Source of the DNA: Aptenodytes patagonicus
Lineage: Eukaryota; Chordata; Aves; Sphenisciformes; Spheniscidae
Direction of reading: 5' to 3'
Length of the DNA stretch: 64,000 bases
Assembly: GCF_965638725.1 (NCBI RefSeq)
Contig: NC_134949.1
Coordinates: forward strand, 84,040,017-84,104,016
Below the pieces are notes generated by a model. The model did no database searches. It was given only the letters and a program-made list of their open reading frames with translations, and was not told the origin of the DNA. The translations under genes were made by a program, and so were the position numbers. Numbering within the stretch: the stretch's first letter is position 1; each line of letters begins with the position of its first letter. Positions 1-13,400 of this stretch are shown one piece after another.

Positions 1-1135
1 CAACAGATGTCCCTGTGTGTTCCAGGGGCTCAGAGCACACATGAGGGGCTGGGTGACTGATGGACTTGTGAATGACTTGGTCTGCATAAACCTTAAGTTG
101 GATTAGTATAAGCTCATTGCATGTCAGAGATGGTCTGCAGTATTGACATTTCATGTGAGCTTTGTGGAGCCAGACTTCTTTCAGCCCCACACAAAATTGT
201 GTCACGTGTAGGGGACAGTGTAGGAATATGTAGGAATAAACACATTCTGGCAGCTTAACTGACTGCTTTGATGGTTTCAGCCAGCAATGAATGAAGCCCC
301 TGCTGATTCATCCTTTAAATCAGTGACAGCTATTTAATTAACAGGACTGCAGCCAAGCTGCTTAGGACTAGCACTGACCCTTCTTGAGGAAAGGAAAGTT
401 GTACAACACATTTTGAATGGCACCTCCCAGCAAACCCATGGTTCACATTTTTGGTGAGTCAGGTGAGGTACAGCAGCAGAGATAAGCACAACTCATGCCT
501 GCACTTACAGAGCTAGGCAGGCTGATTTGAACACAGACAGCTCACAACCCTTTCCTGCCTGACTCCATTAGGCACACAGGTATTCTTTCTCGTACAAAGA
601 CATGATTCTCCACAGACTTTCACAACCAAATGGTTGTCTATTACCCAAATGCTTTTGCAGTCCAAAGTACAGGATTTGTAAAGGGTCAATCAGTTACAAG
701 CTCTTCAAAGACCATGACAGTCTCTGCTGTAGACCATTAAAAACCGCTTTGCCCACCTTTGAATAGTCTTCATCTAAACAGTTCCTAAATGACATGTGCA
801 AAACCTGTCGGTTGCATGAAATGTATGATTAAGGTACAAGTTACCCAGGCTTCAAAGATACCTTGCTGAGGGGGTGAAAAGCCATGTACCTCATCTCAGA
901 CCTTACAAGCTCCAGCAGAAGAGCCACTAAGCCTGAAGAAGTTTTGAAGTCAAGTCATAAAAAGCCCCTGTGCTCATGTGAAAGGTGTATACAGGCCAAT
1001 AGAGTGCATAAAAATTTCCCACCATTTGCACAACTCCTCACAGTCCGTTTCAGAAGCAGGCTGTTACAGGACAGATAGGGTCAGTAAGCATGGAAACGAG
1101 GCCAGGGCCATAGCACGACGATATTTGTTAGCAAC
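1..1135. other. Unique noncoding sequence
   Basis: No repeat, RNA gene or convincing coding exon seen. The single short open frame at 884-1078 is low-complexity in composition and has no recognisable family. Confidence 0.6.
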
Positions 1136-1857
1136 ATAGAATCATACAATCATAGAATCATTGAGGTTGGAAAAGACCTCTAAGATCATCGAGTCCAACC
1201 GTCAACCCAACACCACCATGCCCACTAAACCATGTCCCTAAGCGCCTCATCTACACGTCTTTTAAAAACCTCCAGGGATGGGGACTCCACCACTTCCCTG
1301 GGCAGCCTGTTCCAATGTTTCACCACTCTTTCAGTAAAGAAATTTTTCCTTACATCCAATCTAAACCTCCCCTGGTGCAACTTGAGGCCATTTCCTCTCG
1401 TCCTATCACTTGTTACTTCGGAGAAAAGACCGACACCCACCTCGCTACAACCTCCTTTCAGGTAGTTGTAGAGAGCGATGAGGTCTCCCCTCAGCCTCCT
1501 TTTCTCCAGGCTGAACAGTCCCAGTTCCCTCAGCCGCTCCTCATAAGACTTGTTCTCCAGACCCTTCACCAGCCTCGTTGCCCTTCTCTGGACACGCTCC
1601 AGCACCTCAACGTCCTTCTTGTAGTGAGGGGCCCAAAACTGAACACAGTATTCGAGGTGCGGCCTCACCAGGGCCGAGTACAGGGGCACGATCACTTCCC
1701 TACTCCTACTGGCCACACTAGTTCTGATACAGGCCAGGATGCCATTGGCCTTCTTGGCCGCCTGGGCACACTGCCGGCTCATGTTCAGCCGGCTGTCGAC
1801 CAACACCCCCAGGTCCTTCTCTGCTGGGCAGCTTTCCAGCCACTCTTCCCCAAGCCT
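1136..1857 (-). mobile_element. CR1 LINE, 5'-truncated, relatively young
   Basis: On the minus strand the element runs from about 1857 to a 3' end at 1136. It ends in the CR1-type tail of repeated atagaatcat-like octamers, preceded by the conserved phrase seen on the plus strand as ttggaaaagacctc and tcgagtccaacc. It contains the C-terminal part of the CR1 reverse transcriptase as an open frame. CR1 copies are normally truncated at the 5' end by incomplete reverse transcription, as here. No target-site duplication is evident, which is usual for CR1. Confidence 0.93.
1225..1857 (-). pseudogene. CR1 ORF2 reverse transcriptase, C-terminal fragment
   Basis: The frame runs through motifs typical of the end of CR1 ORF2: [11 protein letters not shown], then [54 protein letters not shown], and [17 protein letters not shown], ending ALRDMV and a stop. 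At least 193 codons are uninterrupted, so the copy is young, but the catalytic palm (YxDD region) and the endonuclease are missing. It is therefore a dead fragment and not a host gene. The frame extends past the first GTG-like codon to the truncation point near 1857. Confidence 0.9.
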
Positions 1858-4359
1858 GTGATTCTACATTCAGTCAAACACTTGTCAAGATCAGTAAAGG
1901 GAGCAAAAGGAGGCCTCGCCTTATTAAGTTTACAACCTTGGGCAGAATGAAAACAAATTGTTTCCAGATCTTTTTCTTAATTCTTTTTAAAAAGTCTAAT
2001 ATTTAAATACTTGTACTTAGAATGGCTTTGAGAGAAGCTCTGATAATAATAATAAAAAAGAAACTATAATAGTTTTTCATGCGATAATGTTTGGCTGTTC
2101 CTGTACTTCATCAAGAAGAGCACAGAGTTAACCTTAGCTTTTATGTGCACAAGCACAAATATCCTCACCCTCGCTCCCTCTCTTTTGCTCTCCACATGCT
2201 TATAGGGCAAACAGGGGGAGGTGAGGGAAAACAGCACTTTTTTCCACTAAATACTTTGCCATAAAACACAGAATCCCACTTTCTTCCACAGCTGATAAAG
2301 CAGAAACTTCCCTGCACCTTCTGCAACTCATACAACTCCACATCATATTCCCTCCCAAGAACAGAAGCCAGCTATGTTCCTTTTCCCCATCACTCTGTAA
2401 AACCCTATAAAATACTGGCCACAGGTGCCAGCAGAGCACTCCAGTTATACCACTTCCCCAACAAGAGGAAAAAGAACCAGAAAGAAGGGCAAAAACTGAA
2501 ACTGGGATATGAAGCGCTTAAAGGAAACAAAACAAAAAAGAATGCAAATTTACACATTTCAAAACGTGTAAATACCTGCCCCAGGGACATCCCTGTTGCA
2601 CAGCAGCACTGGGTGTGCTTTTACAGCTGCCCACTCAGAGGTCAGTTCCAAAAGGGGACCTGGCTGCAAGGATTTATTTGATGCAAGAGCATTTGGGGTT
2701 TCACCCAGAGGACAGTAAGTGAGCAAGCTGCTCAGCGAATGCCTGCAGCCACTGCTCTGCCGTAGGAAGCTGTGCTCAGCACAAGCCGAAAGCCTTTGGG
2801 AGCTGTGTTTGCTAGCAACGTTGCAGGAAACGTGATGCAGTGAAATAGGATTGGCGTGCTGGGCCAGGGAACTGCAGTGCAGCTGTGCGGCTCCCTGCCC
2901 TGCCAGCCTTGCTCGGAGCTTGTTTGCCGCTACGTTTCAGCTACGCGGAGCTGCTCCAAGCACCACGTGGGAGTATGCTGTCTCCTGCTGTAGATACGTC
3001 GCAACAGGCCTTTCATCTTCCTGAAATTTGGAGGGAAGGGACACAGAGAACAGTCCTTTTGCCATTAAAAAGGGGGGAAATGTAAGCTACCAATTTGAGA
3101 AATAGGAAACAAACAAACAAACAAATTTATCCCATCCAAACTACCACAGAAGACAAATACTGGAGGACACACAAGCACCACCAGAAGGTTAAAGACAGTC
3201 ATGCCAGAGGCCTGAAAAAAACCGAAAATAGAGGCAAAAGCTAATCCATGTGGTGAACTAGCAGCAGTTTATTTTTAATGCAAAGAAACTTGCTAGTGGC
3301 AGAACACAGACTGTCCCGCTGGCTAAAGCCTGCATACTTCGGCATGAAAATAAGCTGTAGTTACCAAAGCAACCAAGCGTCTCAAGACCTGAACTCTGGC
3401 ATCGCACCAGTCACATTGCTATAGGAACAGGGGACTGGTGCACTTGACCATGATATGTGACAGCTGACCCCTGACTTGTACAGGCCAAGAATCTGTTTCC
3501 CTTCACACTAGGTATCAACCTAGATTAACTTTTGTGCTGTTCGTAGCTGAATGTTTTGGGAGACTTCTAGCACAGAGGATATGTATGCATATTTTAGAGA
3601 GGACATATAGTTACTGCAAGCTCTGCTAGTTGGATAGCAAAACTTACATATATTTTTCCGTAAATGAAAGAAGAAGTTGAGGAGGATTTTAATCAGCCCA
3701 CAAAGATTAGAAAAACACAATTTTTTTTTAATTGGTTATACAGACACTTTGGTCTTTATTAATGGAAATCTCATGCACTTCAGAATACTTAGTATAACAA
3801 AAGCCACTCTGGAATGTTCATCAGTGACTATCTGCTGTTCCATTTAACCTCCTTCACTCATGTAATTAAGACAAAAAATGGCATGCAATTTAGGAGGAAG
3901 AGTAAAGCAAAGAAACTGACAGTTCACAAACAATCTAGAGGCTGGAAATTATTTGGCTGAAGTATTTGGTGGGTGTGTATGTTACATTCAAAGAAAATGA
4001 GATCCAGAATAATTTACTATGGTCAAAAAGGAAGAAATACAGATAACAAATCTTCAGTTATGCATTACACAACAGATATCGATTCCTGCCTTTGTTGACT
4101 GTCTGTTAGATTTTCTTTATGCTCACCCTTTCATTTTTTATTCTATCTTCTGTGTATGGGAAAAGCTTCCAGTCATAATGTGAAAATCCATTGCCATATC
4201 TTTCTTCACATATCTCTTTAAGACTTAGCCCCTGCTCTATCCTTTCTAGACAAAGGACTGACAGCTGGTGTACCATGGCTGCTGCTCATTATACTAATCT
4301 TAATCAGTTCGCAGCTACCGTGCAGTCCTCCTGTCAGTTTGTCTCTCACTGTATATCCA
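1858..4359. other. Noncoding sequence, nothing recognised
   Basis: Moderately AT-rich, with short simple-sequence patches (AAAC near 3107). Open frames are short and lack family motifs. Confidence 0.55.
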
Positions 4360-4440
4360 CACAGCAAGAGCTCTGGGGCAAGGAATATTTATTATCATAT
4401 ATAAGCACTGAGCCTAGCACAATGAAGCTCTAATATCTGA
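4360..4440 (+). repeat. Possible ancient amniote interspersed repeat fragment
   Basis: The phrases ctctggggcaaggaat, tatataagcactgagcctag and cacaatgaagctctaat recall a highly dispersed reptile-bird repeat tail (cctagcacaatgggg type). The family is not assigned; this rests on pattern memory only. Confidence 0.35.
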
Positions 4441-7400
4441 CGTATCTAGATGCTATCAGACAAACAAGGAAATCATTTGACACAGCTTTTGTCACTACCA
4501 TTAAATCATGCGAAGAAGTTTGATTTCTAAGAGCTCAGCAGCACAATTCTGCTGTTGTCATCTGCTATTTTTGTTTGCACGAAGTGCTCTGCATCAGTAC
4601 ATCAGAGGCACAGATGTTTTGCTCCACTGTTTTCAGTGGAGTCAGCCCTCACATTTCCAAGAGCAGGTATTAGTGAGCAAATAATACTTGGGTTTTATTA
4701 ATTTGTTTACATGTTGGGATCTTGTATGGAAGCTTAAAAATACACGCGCACAGCAAAAGAAACTTTTTAAATAAAAGAGGCAGCAAATGTTACAAAGGCC
4801 AGAGTTTGAGCTAGGATCAGGAATTCAAACCCTGGTGGAAAGTAAAATGCTTTTAAGTTTCAGTTTAAAAGGTTTCACTTAAAACCACCTTTGCAGCATC
4901 CTGATTTTGTGGCAAGCTGCTTCAGCCTGAACTCTTCCCTTGGTTGGCTCAGACTTATGCTTGCAAAGGGAGCATTTGTCCTGCAGCCAACTCATATTAG
5001 TTATAAACCACTCACCAGCTCCTGTGCAGTGGCTGTAATCAGCTGTGATTGTCTGGCTAGGGGACAGTTTGCTCAGATAGAGAAGCATACACTTGCCTTA
5101 AAATTTCTCAAGAGCTATGTCCAAGTTTTCCACAGTGTATTGTTTCAAAGGAGACCGAGACTCCCAGCCGTTCATCAGATGGTTAGTCTTTTTGCCTGCT
5201 GGTATTAGTGGCCAATGCACTGCTGAGTGAAAGAACAGCTAATCAGCAGCTTGCTTTTACATGGTGCTGTTCTGAGGAAGGGGAGCAGCAGATGCTCCCG
5301 CTCACCTTAATGGGAACTGAACGCACCATCCACCAGTAAAGCTTTACAGATGTGACTCAGCCTCTCTCTAGAGCACCATCGTCAGCTCGCCAGGAAAAGC
5401 CAAAGCTGACTGCTCACAGTCAGAGGAGCAGTGGATTTACAGCACAATCCAGAGCATGGTGAAGTCAGACCACAGTTTTCACAATAGCCCAGGATTAGTC
5501 TCTAGTCAAAATTCAACCTGTGAAGACCCACGAGTCTAACCCACCAAATGATCCCCTTTCTACATCATTGGCTGACTAAGGGGTTAGAGGCAAATGACTG
5601 CCAGAATCCAATCCATAACACTGATATCATACTTGGATCACCTTGTGATGAGTGCAGTGTCTTTAAAGTAGCTCTCATTTAGAAATGTACAGTCATCATT
5701 CAGTGGAGTGTTAGAAAAACAGACCCTTTAGGTATTAGGTGCCTCTTGAGAAACATGAAGCTTTGGTTCCATTTGCGTTTTACTCATAAGAAGAACCACT
5801 CTGCAGAGTAACAAAACCCCCTCCATGTGCTATTGCCAGGTCTTTAAAAAGCACGGGCAGGGCTACTTATTTTTTATATTAAACAACATGTGTAACCTTG
5901 CTGTGGCCAAAGTGAACCAAACAAGTTTCTGGGGTCAGCCAGTCCGTGAGTGAAACACATCATCATAAGGGAAAGGGGAAGACACACTGTAGGGCTGGGC
6001 TATGCCTTTCTTGTGAATGGGGCACCTCATAGCTCTTGTGCTCCAGGATCCCACCAGCAGGAAATCATGCTGAAAAAGCACAGCCATACCAAAGCCCAGC
6101 TATTATTTTTATTCAAGCTAGCCTTTCCCCATCACCTTCCACGTGCCAATGGATGTGAACATATTCACATTGTGGATTCTTCTCTCCCATCCTTACACTG
6201 ACTCTACTGTACAGGATGACTTTGTGTCCCAGTAAAAAGCCAAACAAGCACAGAGGGCAGGAATATCTTTTTCACAACTAGGGATTCAGAAGACGGGATT
6301 GATGTGGCAGAAGTAGATGCAGAAGCAGCCACAGCATTTCTGGGTGGGAGTTCCCACCAGGATTATTTTTTATTCAAAAACCAGAAATAAGCAAGGAAGG
6401 CTTCTTAAAAGCAAAAAGGACACAAGTGGTACCTCCTCTGGCCTGAGGGTAAAACATGTGCCATTTGGCTTGAGGTGAAATTTGCAGAAAGAGGATTCAG
6501 ACACAGTGACACTGTGCTTATACACAATGATAGAAGCAACCTCAGAAAGGTTTAGCATTTATCATGTCTGTGGTTGGCCTTTCTCAATCCTGTGCTGGTT
6601 GGCCATTTCCAATTCTTGTGGTGCATTCTCTTTGTAATATTTTCAGCTCCATTCAACACCTTCCCTTTCTAGATTATTCTACCATTTTGTTCTCCTTATC
6701 CCTTTTTCTTAGTTTTTCTTTTCACCCTCTTGAAAGCAGCACACTTGTTTATCATAACACTCACATGAGGTTTCCTGCCAGTGTACTCTAGTCGCTCCCT
6801 TCATGCTATTCATGCTACCTAGTTTGGGGGCCTAGCCTTCCTAGGTGTCCTCTGCACAGACAGGAGGAATAAAGGCAGCCCTCAAGTACCATTCAAACCC
6901 ACCTGAGAACAGAACTGCCTCTGCACGTGCCTGTCTCTCCCAGTAGTGACTGAAGAGGGGTCTAAAGGCACCAAACCCTCCAAGGTAGTATCAGGGAGCA
7001 ACAGGAACAGGGCTGCTCTATGAAGGAAAGCAAGCAAGAAACCGAGGGTGACCACAACATGGGCAGATGTAGCACCCTCATGACCAGGGCACAGTCCCAC
7101 AGGGCCTGAGCAGGGTGAGCAGAGCCAGGGGGGTGACAGCAACAGGTTCCCTTGACGGTGCTGTGATCATTAGACAAGGCAAACAAATCAAGTCCAAGGT
7201 CAGTCCTGAAAATCCACCCAGTAGGACAGGGCTGTGTGCTGGCACACCTATAACGTAGCTAAAGCCATGGCTGGGTGCCCAGGCCTAAGCTCACGTGGAG
7301 CTCCTGGGGCAATGAGCAGAGGGTGCATGGGTGGAGGCTCCAGGTCAGGGCAATGAAAGCTTAGTTGTGCGCTCAGTGCCCCAGTAACTAACCACCTCAG

Positions 7401-10400
7401 TCAGGTGCCCATAGATAGGTCCTGGGAGTATCAGCCTGAACGACTTGCTGTCCTGTGTGCCACAGTGAAGCTTCATTCGTGGCTGGCACTTGCATTGCAA
7501 GCACGATACACAGCAAACAAGTGCCAGGGCCCAGACTGTCACCCTGCCGCTGGGAGTTTGGTTGGCTGCAGCTGCATGGTGGCTATGTCTGTGCCCTGTC
7601 TCGTGCCCCCCCAATCCTCAATCACTGACTTGACTTGCTGGCTTGATCTCAGACCTGCCTCGTCGCTACAGACCTGCTGGGTGATCACTGGATTCTTGGC
7701 TGACCCAAGAATCTTGGTTATCATCATGGGTCCTCTCTGATCTTCTTGTTTGGACCAGTGGGACTGTGCCCTTGATGATGGTGCTACTCCTGTCTGCCTT
7801 GCCACGGTTCTCAGGTTCCCTTCCCTCACAGAGCAGCCTGCCTTGCTGCTCCCTGACAATGGGCAGAAAAAACTGATTTCTGGAATTCTGGAAATGACCA
7901 AGCAAATGTAAATTCCCGAAGATTTTCTCACCCTACCCCCAATTATGCCATCCACCTGTTCACACAGACACACACAGAGACACACACATCATCAATACAT
8001 TTCAAGGAAGTTGCACTCAATAATGTCATACAGGTGAGCGTGTTGCATAGAGGGTATGAGCCAGTATCATGCCTTATGGGAAACTGGAACCCCGAAGGAG
8101 TAACTGATCCACTGTGTGGGAGAGGTTCTCCTGCTGCCCCGCAATGAGGATTACAGTCTAATGAGATAACTAATTTCTTTCTGCTCTTCCTTTTCAGAAT
8201 TAGATTTTGCTCACAAACCAAAGAACTACTTAATGGAGGGGGATAACATTTCTCTTTTTTTGCAGTTCCCAGATACTTACACTAAATTACACTAAATTAC
8301 GCTACCTTAAATCCCTTCATACCCAGATAGAGTGGGTATAAGAAATGAAAGGAATCAGATTCCAGAAAAGCCTTCATTAAATTTGGCCCATCTAGGTTTC
8401 CCTCTGAAATGGATAGCAAAAATTACAGAAGCTAAAAGGCCTCAGGTGATGGATTATAAAGAGATGCAATTGGCACAGAACAGAAACCAACTGAAAATGG
8501 TGCCTTCGAACCCACTGTGAGGAGACTGCCGGGGGAGAAAAATCAGAGCATCTGTTATCCTTCCCTGCCTTTTTAAATTGGCTACTTGCATCACTTTCAT
8601 CGACCTTCTTTTCAGATGCCATCGGTCCCCACTGCTTCAGACAAAGTCTCATTCATCCAGGGAATGAGGTTTGACTACAAAAAGAGCCACCTAAGAAACG
8701 GATTAGTCACATGAATTTACAGAAAATAACCACAGGAAGGAACAACTGAATAAAATACAAAGAAAAAATACATTGCAAAAAAGTTAAGTGAGAGCTGCAG
8801 GACTCAGAGACTGCACACTGATTCTTGGTATATAAAACTATGCAAGTCTGATGTAGTTGCTGTTGGCCAGATAGTAGGCTTATCTCCTCTGAGATCATCA
8901 ACATCTGTATGTGCGTTTGAGAAGGAAGATTTTTTTTTTAAACCATTTTAATCACTAAAATTCGTTCCATTTTTATGACGACAATGAGGAAGAACAGAAA
9001 AAATGTTCCTAATAAATGTTTTTCTATTAAAACTTGTCCTTCAAGCTCTTCCATCCTGCCAGCTGCTACTTTCCTCGCAATTAGTCCTAGCAATTTTCCT
9101 AGCAATAAAGAAAATCATTTCAAGTTGCTAGGGTAGGTGGGTTTCAGGATTATTCTTTTTGAGTGGAGAGCCCTTAAACAGTAGTGTGTGCAAAATCCCC
9201 AGAGGGAAGGGATGACATAATTACTTTTTTTTTTTTAAATTCCCAGATTTCACATCTACATCATACGGTTATTAGATAATTATGACAAAGAGTATTAAAT
9301 AATCTGGTCAAATTCCAGCAAATTTCCCATTCATTACTTTTGGAAAATATTCAAAATCATTACTAAGAGAGCAAGCAAAGAAAGCCTGGCATAAAGTGAT
9401 GTATTTTAGCTAAAACTAAGATCAATTGTTCAATAATACAATCCCTAAATTAAAAATATGTCTAAATAATTAAAAGCAAATAAAAATTAAGAAGGCAACA
9501 GATAAATAAGTTCTTCTTCCTTTCAACCCAGTAAGAGCAGCCACGGCATGTTCCAGAATTACACACAGGGAAGATTATCCCAGATGTGTCCCTGCTCTTG
9601 TGATCAGCAAAGTAAAGGTACCAGCAACTGCCTGTCCACATCTGGTCCTCAAATATACGTAACCCTCATGCCACTTATTCCCAGCGTTTTCCTGCTGTAC
9701 TCCTCTTGTACTCCTGCAACATGGTAGCAAGGTGTTATAACCAGTGGAAGAGCTATCTACATTTTGTCTGTCATTTTCAGTTGTGTATTTCTCTCCCAGA
9801 AGAGGCTGCCTCCACAGCATCTTAGAAGCCTCCTCAGATCAATGTAAGGGCACGCTACAACTTCACTAGAAAACAGCAGTCATGTTGCAAGACTAAGTAG
9901 GAGACTACATGTCTCATTTTTCCAGGCTCCCTTCACATTCAGAGAAAATTGAAGAAGCAATTACTGTCTCAACTCAAGGGTAATTTTTTGTGATTTGTTT
10001 ACTATAGAAATAAGGAACCAGAACCTAAAGGCTTCTTTTCACCCAGAATGCTGTGGCCAAGAGTAAGATCCCATGCTGCTAGTCTGTCATTGCAATATGT
10101 CATGTGACATACTGTGACTGGTCCCCCTTTGGTGAAATGATTTTAGAAGATTACCTTCTTTCTACAGAGGTTATTTTCCCAGGCTACATTCCTTCCCAGA
10201 CTCTGAAACTCCCAACATCTGGCTGCAAGCTCAGAAGAGAGTCATACAAGCTTTCTTGGAAAGAGTGTCAGACTTTGGAACTTGCTAGGGGAGGACACCA
10301 GAATACTGAAAATAAAAACCTCTGCCTTCAGAAAAGAGAAAGGAAAAAGAAATGAGGAGGAAGTAAGAGGGGAAAACAGCAGCATACTAACTAAGAGAAA

Positions 10401-13400
10401 CAAAAAGAGATTCCCTCAAATTGTAGTAAACCACCTGCTTTAAGGTCTCTCCTTAGTAGATCAGTGCTAGCCTGACAGTGAGGTCTCAGGAGAAGACAAG
10501 TGGGGAATCATAACCCACATCCTTCTCCCTCAAAGTTTTTTTCATTTCCCTTGGGGCTACCCAGTGCTGGCCACCATCGGGGGCAGAAGTCTGGACTAGA
10601 GAAAGGTCACGTTTGAACAAGTATGCTGAATCCTACGTTCAGCTAAGTACCTTACACACAGGCCGGAGGGCAAATAGGCTTCAGGTTCATAGAGTTGACA
10701 TTTTGCACTATTTTACACTTTTCTGTTCATTATGGCAATTGCAATGCACCATCATTAGAACCTGCAGAAGGAGGTAGAACACTTTCACTGATAAAACCAG
10801 CAAATCCCCTCCCGTAATATGGTGGGAAGTGAAGCTTCTTCGTCATGCTGTTCACCACAGGTCAGAGCAGAGGGTTTTCTGACGAGCTTCTCTGCATTTA
10901 TGTCTCTGTGATTAACTCTAAGGAAAGAATGAGAACCATTATGAAACTCAGAGTTACTAGGCAGGAATGACAGCTGACATTCACAGGGCACTGTCTCCTT
11001 CTCCAGACACTGCACTTTTCTAACACACCCTGACCTTCACGGGCCAAGGAGTCTGTAAGTGTAAACTGGAGTCATCCTGATCTACGATCTACAGCAGCTA
11101 AGAAGCACTTCTTTCTAGTCCTCTTAGTTCCTATTTACATAGCAACAAAATCCCTTTCTTTACATTTTACACTTATCCCAAGGAGAGAAATTACAGCTGA
11201 TAAAAAAAACCCCATGGAAATATGCTGGGGGTTTCTTCATCTGCAAAACTTGACAATAAGCACATTTGAAACACTTGCTGTGTTGCTGCTGGAAAGGAAA
11301 GAGTGGTTTACTCAATATTTAAAAATGTTTCAAATCTAAAGAGAAAAAAGAGGGTTTGTTGCCATGGTAACTTCCACATTAATTTTTAAAAAAACTATAA
11401 TATCTCTGAAGACTTGTGACATGATGCAGCAAGCATGTCACATTGTGTAGGCTTATGTTATGTCTTGAAAGCCTGAATGACTTGATGTGACCTGGCATGA
11501 TGCTATGGATATTTAAAAAATTTCAAGAGAAATTGCAGTTCTAGTGGTAGGTAGAAGGGAACAAGTTTTCACATAGAGATAGAAAAGAACAAATGACAGT
11601 CTTAAATGATTCCTTAAAAATAATACATTTGCAGAGTAATTTCACAACATGGAAGGTAAAAGATTACAGAACATTGTGGCTGCACAGGAAAAAGGTCTTT
11701 ATCCAACATGTGGCATCTCCTCTGGGACTACACAGCTATTGTAGTAAGTAGGCAATGTCTTTTTTTCAGAAAACATAAAAACGCTGTTATTATAAAAATG
11801 TATTGCAAATTCAAATTTGACTACTGGAAAGCTAATATACATTGCATATTTTCAGTATTTAGGCTGTCACACTTGGAATTTTAGAGTGTTCATTTAAAAT
11901 AAGACCATAAAGGCTTCCTGCTTTGATTTCTTTTTTCCTATTTTGAATGAAAATTAAGACTTTAAAATAACTTTTGAGCATGTGCTCTTGAAAAAGTATC
12001 CTTTTTGCCATCATTAGAACTTCAGACACTGGGTCAGACTCCTGTTTTAACTATCGGACTAGGCATAATATATGAAATCAGGTGATTGGTAGTTGAAAAA
12101 GATGATACGATACTCAGGGAAAAGACCAAAGGAAATTTGATGCATTTTTATTTTTTAACTACATCACCATGCTTTGTATTCAGGAAGTTCCAACCCCAAG
12201 AAACATCCTAGAGGAGGAATAGATTGTTTAGCAAGGGGTCCACAGGCCAAGTCTGCAGGGGAGGTGCAATTTATATTCTCTTCCTCAAGGGTTGATCCTG
12301 CAATCTAATGTGGGTTATTAGACCCATGCATTGCAATAACATGAAACATCTCTGACAGAGACGTAGTATTCCCAAAATAGCATTTGTCATTACATTAGAG
12401 TAGGCATCAGCTTGATGTAGAACACTTTTTAAGTTAGTATTTTGTAAGTTGCCTGAGAAGCAGCAAGATATGAGAGACCATTTGTAACCAGTTCACATCT
12501 TAATGAAAGCAGTATTTCACGGTACAAACTAAAAACACTCCTGCAGCACTCTTATAAACAACAACAACAGCTTTCTCCCCAAAAATAGAGGTAAATCAGT
12601 TCTAAGAGAACTATTTTATAAGGGAGCTACCAGACAATTAGTTCCTCCAAGAATCCCCACTTGGACACCGTCTTCCTAAGAGGAGTTGTAGAAGAGTTGT
12701 ACAAATTTCTTTCCTAGACATTCTGGCAAAATTTTGACAAAATACATTTGCAAAAGCATGCTGCATGGAAGAGTCTTGCACTAGCCCTGAAAGGATAACC
12801 ATTATTTATTTTATTCCTTGGAGGCACATGACTTTGAGAGTGTGGAACTATCAAATAATAGTTAGGAAAGATCATCCACTGCACCTCACAGTCCTGTTGG
12901 ACTTGGTCTCAAAGACTAAGTCATCTCCATTGTGTCCAGAGACATTATTTTCTCTGCCCCAGAGATGAGCTCTGTACCTGTGCAATGTGTTCTCTGTATT
13001 ATGAACAGAGCAGGCTGCAGCAGTAGGAGCAGCAGGAAGTTACAATTAACTTTCTTTTGTTTATTTTGACAAGTTGGGTTTCTCCAGGTATTTCTCCCTT
13101 GTGCCACTCATGGGTGTTCAGTGCAGCTCAGACCATCTTTGTGCTCTGATCCATCACTGGCTCATTCATACACTACAGGTTTGAGAACGTTGAATGAGCT
13201 AACAAGTTTTTTTCTTTCACAAACCTCAGTCATATTGATTCCTCTCAGGATCTGCCAGAAAATGTTTAGATCACCCACTGGCAATAGGTTCTGCCTTAAC
13301 TGTCTAAGTGTATGACCACTTGATAAACTACAAGCAGACTTCCACTCAATAGACTTTAATAGCTAATATTTGCTTGGAGACTTTTTGTCTGCCCTCCACA

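Noticed and set aside
1315..1950. A 211-codon open frame on the plus strand.
   Set aside because: It is the antisense shadow of the CR1 reverse-transcriptase fragment and runs out of it into unrelated sequence.
7539..7985. A 148-codon minus-strand frame.
   Set aside because: It runs through CA-rich simple sequence, has several overlapping frames on both strands, and shows no conserved motif.
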